Source of the DNA: an uncultured Clostridia bacterium
GTDB lineage: Bacteria; Bacillota; Clostridia; Christensenellales; Maliibacteriaceae
NCBI GenBank assembly: GCA_934613185.1
Contig: CAKTSO010000033.1
Span: forward strand, 1 to 15,155
Length of the DNA stretch: 15,155 nt
Reading direction: 5' to 3'
The notes beneath the pieces were generated by a model. That model saw only the letters and a list, made by a program, of their open reading frames with translations, made no database searches and had not been told where the DNA came from. How positions within the stretch are numbered: the first letter of the stretch is position 1; each line of letters starts with the position of its first letter. Shown one piece after another: positions 11,730-15,155 of this stretch. The translations under genes were made by a program, and so were the position numbers.

Positions 11730-12962
11730 ATGAAAAAACTGCTTGCAGTCCTGCTGGCCGTCGCCATGCTTCTTTCCTTCGCCGCCTGCGGCGCGAAGAA
11801 CGAAGCGCCCGCCAACACCGACGCTGCCCAGAACAGCGCCGCGCCTGTCGATACGTCCGATTTCAAAGTCGGCGTGATCCTCATCGGCGACGAAAACGAA
11901 GGTTACAGCTATGCGCACATCGAAGGCGTTGAGATCGCCAAAGAGGCACTCGGTCTCACCGACGATCAGGTGATCTACAAGTACAATATTCCCGAGGACG
12001 AAACCTGCTACGACACGGCGGTCGACCTTGCGGAAAACGGCTGCAACATCATCTTCGCCAACAGCTTCTCTCATGAGTCCTACCTTGCGCAGGCCGCCGC
12101 GGAATATCCCGACGTCATGTTCTGCCACGCCACCGGTCAGAATGCCGCGCGCTACCGCGAAGAGGGTCTGACCAACTTCGCCAACTACTTCACCAGCATC
12201 TACGAATCCCGCTATGTGGGCGGCGTGGTCGCCGGTATGAAGCTTGCCGAGATGCTCGAATCCGGCGAGGTCACCGATCCCAAAGTCGGCTACGTCGGCG
12301 CTTACCCCTATGCGGAAGTCGTCTCCGGCTACACCGCGTTCCTCCTCGGCATCCAGTCCGTCGTGCCGGAAGCCTATATGGAAGTCACCTACACCAACTC
12401 CTGGTTTGACATCGCCGCCGAGGCGGAAGCCGCGAACTCTCTGATGTCCGACGGCTGCGTCATCATCGGCCAGCACGCCGACTCCACCGGCGCTCCCTCC
12501 GCGGTTCAGGCCGCGCTTGAAAACGGCACCACCGCCTATTGCGTCGGCTACAACGTCGACATGCTCTCCGTCGCACCGCAGGCCGCTTTGACCTCCGCGC
12601 AGAACTGCTGGGACGTCTACTACACCTTCGCCATCGACGCCGCGATGAAGGGCGAGGAGATCCCCGCCGACTGGTCCGCCGGTTATAACGAGGACGCCGT
12701 CAAGATCTCTGCGCTTGGCGAAAGCTGCGCCGAGGGCACTGCCGAGAAGGTCGAGGAAGTCATCGGCAAGCTCAAGGACGGTTCCCTGCATGTGTTCGAC
12801 TGCTCCACCTTCACCGTGGACGGCAAGACGCTCGATTCCTACGATCAGTCCTACGGCTTCGAGGGCACCGAGCTCATCTGGGATGGCTACTTCCATGAGT
12901 CCGAAGTCGTCTCCGCGCCTCTGTTCGACATCCGCATCGACGGCATCACGGAGCTGAACTGA
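11730..12962 (+). CDS. BMP family ABC transporter substrate-binding lipoprotein
   Basis: A 410-residue lipoprotein of the BMP/PnrA (Med) family, the extracellular binding component of nucleoside-type ABC importers (compare B. subtilis NupN, L. lactis BmpA). It has a signal peptide, MKKLLAVLLAVAMLL, and the lipobox SFAAC with lipidated Cys20, then a Gln/Ala/Asn-rich linker. The mature part begins FKVGVILIGDENEGYSYAHIEG, the BMP N-terminal strand, and contains ANSFSHES, ESRYVGGVVAGMKL, KVGYVGAYPYAEVVSGYTAFLLG and VGYNVDM, all family-like. ATG 11730 has AAGGAGG 4 bases upstream. Its codon use differs from its neighbours: 18 of 23 Thr codons are ACC (rnz: 3 of 18), which fits high expression. A terminator follows, then the ATPase gene. 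Proximity to xpt suggests a purine nucleoside or base as ligand; this is inference. Confidence 0.92.
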   Translation: MKKLLAVLLAVAMLLSFAACGAKNEAPANTDAAQNSAAPVDTSDFKVGVILIGDENEGYSYAHIEGVEIAKEALGLTDDQVIYKYNIPEDETCYDTAVDLAENGCNIIFANSFSHESYLAQAAAEYPDVMFCHATGQNAARYREEGLTNFANYFTSIYESRYVGGVVAGMKLAEMLESGEVTDPKVGYVGAYPYAEVVSGYTAFLLGIQSVVPEAYMEVTYTNSWFDIAAEAEAANSLMSDGCVIIGQHADSTGAPSAVQAALENGTTAYCVGYNVDMLSVAPQAALTSAQNCWDVYYTFAIDAAMKGEEIPADWSAGYNEDAVKISALGESCAEGTAEKVEEVIGKLKDGSLHVFDCSTFTVDGKTLDSYDQSYGFEGTELIWDGYFHESEVVSAPLFDIRIDGITELN

Positions 12963-12985
12963 CGATTTTATCCACAACTTTATCG

Positions 12986-13012
12986 AGGGAAGCAATGCTT
13001 CCCTCTTTTTTC
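12986..13012 (+). terminator. Terminator (probably partial) between lipoprotein and ATPase genes
   Basis: Perfect 9-bp stem GAGGGAAGC (12986-12994) / GCTTCCCTC (12998-13006), AAT loop and TTTTTT. Placed inside an ABC operon, it would let the lipoprotein mRNA exceed the membrane components. Confidence 0.88.
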
Positions 13013-13160
13013 GTCTTATTCTTCTTTTCGCGCGATATCACGAAAGATTTTAGACGAAAAAATGTGATTTTCCCGTACGTTTTTTCGCGTTTTCTCTTTA
13101 TTCTTCGGCACTTTTTTGATACACTGTTCTATGGAATTCAATTAGCGAGGTGACAGTATT
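13013..13160 (+). other. Intergenic leader of the ATPase gene with alternative pairings
   Basis: AGACGAAAAAA (13052-13062) is an 11-base perfect complement of the terminator's T-tract plus CGTCT (13007-13017); its CGAAAAAA part also pairs with TTTTTTCG at 13080-13087. A weak candidate -10, TACACT (13120-13125), lies before the ATPase ribosome binding site. No gene is seen. Confidence 0.4.
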
Positions 13161-14717
13161 TTGGAGCATATCCGCGCCGTTCAGATGCAGAACATCGTCA
13201 AAACGTTCGGCTCCGTGATCGCCAGCAATGGAGTCTGTCTTTCCATCAACAGCGGAGAGATCCTCTCCCTTTTGGGTGAAAACGGAAGCGGCAAGACGAC
13301 GCTGATGAACATGCTGTCGGGCATTTATTTTCCCGACGGCGGGCAGATCCTGATCAACGGAAAGGAAGTCTCGATCCGCTCTCCGCACGACGCTTACGCA
13401 CTGGGGATCGGCATGATCCACCAGCATTTCAAACTTGTTGACGTCTTCACCGCGACGGAAAACGTCATTTTGGGGCTTGACGAGCCGGGCCGCCTCGACA
13501 AAAAGGCCGCCGCAGCGAAGATCCGCGAGATCTGCGACCGCTACGGCTTCGACGTCGATCCCGACAAAAAAGTCTACGACATGACCGTCTCGCAAAAACA
13601 GACGCTCGAAATCGTCAAGGTTCTCTACCGCGGCGCGGAGGTTCTGATTTTGGACGAACCGACTGCCGTTTTGACGCCGCAGGAGGCGGAGCATCTTTTC
13701 ACCGTTCTTCGCAAAATGAAAGAAGACGGAAAGTCCATCGTCATCATCACGCATAAATTAAACGAGGTCATGGAGATCTCCGACCGCGTGGCCGTCCTTC
13801 GCAAAGGCGAGTACGTCGGCGACGTCAAAACGAGCGACACCGACCCGCAGAAGCTGACCGACATGATGGTCGGGCACGCCGTGCGGCTGAACATCAACCG
13901 CCCCGTCCCCGTCAACACGCGCGAACGCCTGCGCGTGGAACATGTCACCTGCAAAAACGAAGAGGGCGTCACAACGCTCGACGACGTCAGCTTCACCGCC
14001 TATTCCGGCGAGATCCTCGGCATTGCGGGCATTTCCGGCTCCGGCCAGAAGGAACTTCTCGAAGCCATCGCCGGTCTTCAGAACGTCGAAGCGCAAAGCA
14101 GTATCAAATACATCTCCAAAAGCAGCCGCAAGCCGCCCAAGCAGCTCGTCGGTCTTCACCCGCTCGAGATCCGCAAGCTCGGTGTGGCGCTGTCGTTTGT
14201 CCCGGAGGATCGCCTCGGAATGGGTCTTGTCGGCGACATGAACATCACCGACAACATGATGCTCAAATCTTATCGTTCCGGTCACACCCCCTTTGCCAAC
14301 CGCAAAAAGCCGCAGCAGATCGCCAAAGATGTCGTCGACCGCTTCGAGGTCGTCACGCCCGGGCTTTCCACGTCGGTGCGAAAGCTGTCCGGCGGCAACA
14401 TTCAAAAGATCCTCGTCGGGCGCGAGATCACGCTCCAGCCCAAAGTGCTGATGACCGCCTATGCCGTGCGCGGGCTCGATATCAACACGTCGTACATGAT
14501 CTACAATCTTTTGAACGAACAAAAGCAAAACGGCGTCGCCGTCATTTACGTCGGCGAGGATCTGGACGTGCTGCTTGAGTTGTGCGACCGCATTCTCGTT
14601 TTGTGCGGCGGACGCGTCAGCGGCATCGTCGACGGACGCACCGCCACGAAAGAACAGCTCGGTCTTCTGATGACCAACGCGCAGTCTGACAAGGAGGCAG
14701 CCGACGCCAATGAATAA
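13161..14717 (+). CDS. ABC transporter ATP-binding protein, double-NBD (BMP/nucleoside uptake type)
   Basis: A 518-residue protein with two nucleotide-binding domains, as in NupO/NupA and RbsA. NBD1: Walker A GENGSGKTT (39-47), Q-loop Gln88, signature MTVSQKQ (141-147, where relatives often have LSVGxxQ), Walker B VLILDEPTA (161-169), H-loop His198. NBD2: Walker A-like GISGSGQK (290-297) with Gln in place of Lys, intact signature LSGGNIQK (409-416), and a Walker B region VLMTAYAVRGLD (429-440) in which the catalytic Glu position is Tyr and the usual PT is AV. NBD2 is thus a degenerate site, as is usual in part for this family. The start is TTG 13161, with GAGGTGA (13147-13153) about 7 bases upstream; no ATG fits. 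The permease gene overlaps the last 8 bases. It energises uptake with the preceding lipoprotein. Confidence 0.93.
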   Translation: MEHIRAVQMQNIVKTFGSVIASNGVCLSINSGEILSLLGENGSGKTTLMNMLSGIYFPDGGQILINGKEVSIRSPHDAYALGIGMIHQHFKLVDVFTATENVILGLDEPGRLDKKAAAAKIREICDRYGFDVDPDKKVYDMTVSQKQTLEIVKVLYRGAEVLILDEPTAVLTPQEAEHLFTVLRKMKEDGKSIVIITHKLNEVMEISDRVAVLRKGEYVGDVKTSDTDPQKLTDMMVGHAVRLNINRPVPVNTRERLRVEHVTCKNEEGVTTLDDVSFTAYSGEILGIAGISGSGQKELLEAIAGLQNVEAQSSIKYISKSSRKPPKQLVGLHPLEIRKLGVALSFVPEDRLGMGLVGDMNITDNMMLKSYRSGHTPFANRKKPQQIAKDVVDRFEVVTPGLSTSVRKLSGGNIQKILVGREITLQPKVLMTAYAVRGLDINTSYMIYNLLNEQKQNGVAVIYVGEDLDVLLELCDRILVLCGGRVSGIVDGRTATKEQLGLLMTNAQSDKEAADANE

Positions 14718-15155
14718 GAAAAGCAAAGAGCCGTTGATGCGCATCGTGCGCCGCGGCGAATCGAACGCGCTTCGCGCCTGGATCATCCGCATCGTCTGCG
14801 TGCTGTGCGCACTCGTCGCCTGCGCATTTTTGATCTACGGCATCACAAAGCTCAACCCGATCAAGGTCTACGTCTCCATGTTTCAGGGTGCCTTCGGTAC
14901 TGTCAAACGCTCCTGGGTCACGATCCGCGACACAATGATGCTCCTTTGCATCGGCATCGGCCTTGCCCCCGCATTCCGTATGCGGTTTTGGAACGTCGGC
15001 GCGGAAGGACAGGTGCTTGTGGGCGGCATCTGCACCGCGGCCTGCATGATCTATTTCGGGAAGTCGATGTCCACGCCGCTTCTTTTCCTCGTCATGGTCG
15101 TCTCCAGCATGGCCGCCGGCGCAATCTTCGGCCTCATCCCCGCGCTGTTCAAGGC
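14710..15155 (+). CDS. ABC transporter permease (BMP/nucleoside type), N-terminal fragment
   Basis: Open from ATG 14710 to the window end (148 codons plus 2 bases). After a basic N-terminus (MNKKSKEPLMRIVRRGE) come hydrophobic segments at about residues 25-45, 82-92, 102-118 and 124-140, and the motif FWNVGAEGQVLVGGI, which is the hallmark of BPD_transp_2 permeases of the BMP/NupP group (family pattern FNIGxEGQ). It would form the membrane channel with a second permease expected just downstream. The start overlaps the ATPase stop by 8 bases, with AAGGAGG (14691-14697) 12 bases upstream, showing translational coupling. Confidence 0.88.
   Translation, partial: MNKKSKEPLMRIVRRGESNALRAWIIRIVCVLCALVACAFLIYGITKLNPIKVYVSMFQGAFGTVKRSWVTIRDTMMLLCIGIGLAPAFRMRFWNVGAEGQVLVGGICTAACMIYFGKSMSTPLLFLVMVVSSMAAGAIFGLIPALFK

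Noticed and set aside
11502..12995. Long open frame antisense to the BMP lipoprotein gene (497 codons), and similar long antisense frames at 2981-4000, 4829-5863 and 13758-14792
   Set aside because: The opposite strands encode clear family proteins. Antisense frames stay open here because of the high GC codon pattern, and they lack ribosome binding sites or recognisable similarity.
1..15155. Mobile elements, CRISPR arrays, tRNA or rRNA genes, prophage or defence systems
   Set aside because: No spaced direct repeats, transposase or integrase genes, tRNA cloverleaf sequences or phage proteins were seen; the genes are housekeeping, transport and salvage functions.

Overview
The window looks like chromosomal DNA from a GC-rich, low-copy-repeat Firmicute of the class Clostridia, probably an anaerobic gut-type lineage. 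The reasons are strong AGGAGG ribosome binding sites, TTG used as a start codon, intrinsic terminators after almost every unit, a perfect Gram-positive PurR box, a Bacillus/Lactococcus-like xpt, a BMP/Nup-type nucleoside ABC transporter and an AGCS sodium:alanine symporter. The exact genus cannot be read from the sequence. No phage, IS, CRISPR array, tRNA or rRNA is visible.

Layout, left to right. (1) 1-410: the C-terminal end of a P-type calcium-type ATPase, closed by a clean terminator. (2) 567-2830: a translationally coupled rnz-cca pair (RNase Z and the HD-domain CCA-adding enzyme), i.e. both steps of tRNA 3' end maturation, behind an extended -10 promoter and a leader with two hairpins. 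(3) 2939-4048: a lone GH172 (DUF2961) cytoplasmic glycosidase with its own promoter and terminator. (4) 4349-5761: an AGCS sodium:alanine/glycine symporter with a structured leader. (5) 5899-7466: an EPSP-synthase-fold protein that has lost most of its substrate-binding and catalytic residues, followed by a small AroQ-type chorismate mutase. (6) 7515-10747, minus strand: two coupled U32 'peptidase' genes, a TrhP-like and an RlhA-like RNA hydroxylation factor. They converge on the chorismate mutase and share with it one large perfect palindromic terminator. (7) 11084-15155: xpt (xanthine phosphoribosyltransferase), a BMP-family lipoprotein, its double-domain ATPase and the start of a permease, headed by a perfect PurBox. 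This is a purine uptake and salvage unit.

How they may work together. The most interesting point is region 5-6. In E. coli, RNA hydroxylation by TrhP and RlhA is known to depend on prephenate, and chorismate mutase makes prephenate. A chorismate mutase placed next to both kinds of U32 protein, together with a degenerate EPSP-synthase-like protein that might bind a shikimate/chorismate-type ligand, suggests a small RNA-hydroxylation neighbourhood. The gene identities are read from sequence; the functional link is inference. A tRNA theme also runs through rnz-cca. Region 7 joins transport (BMP ABC system) to intracellular salvage (Xpt) under probable PurR control.
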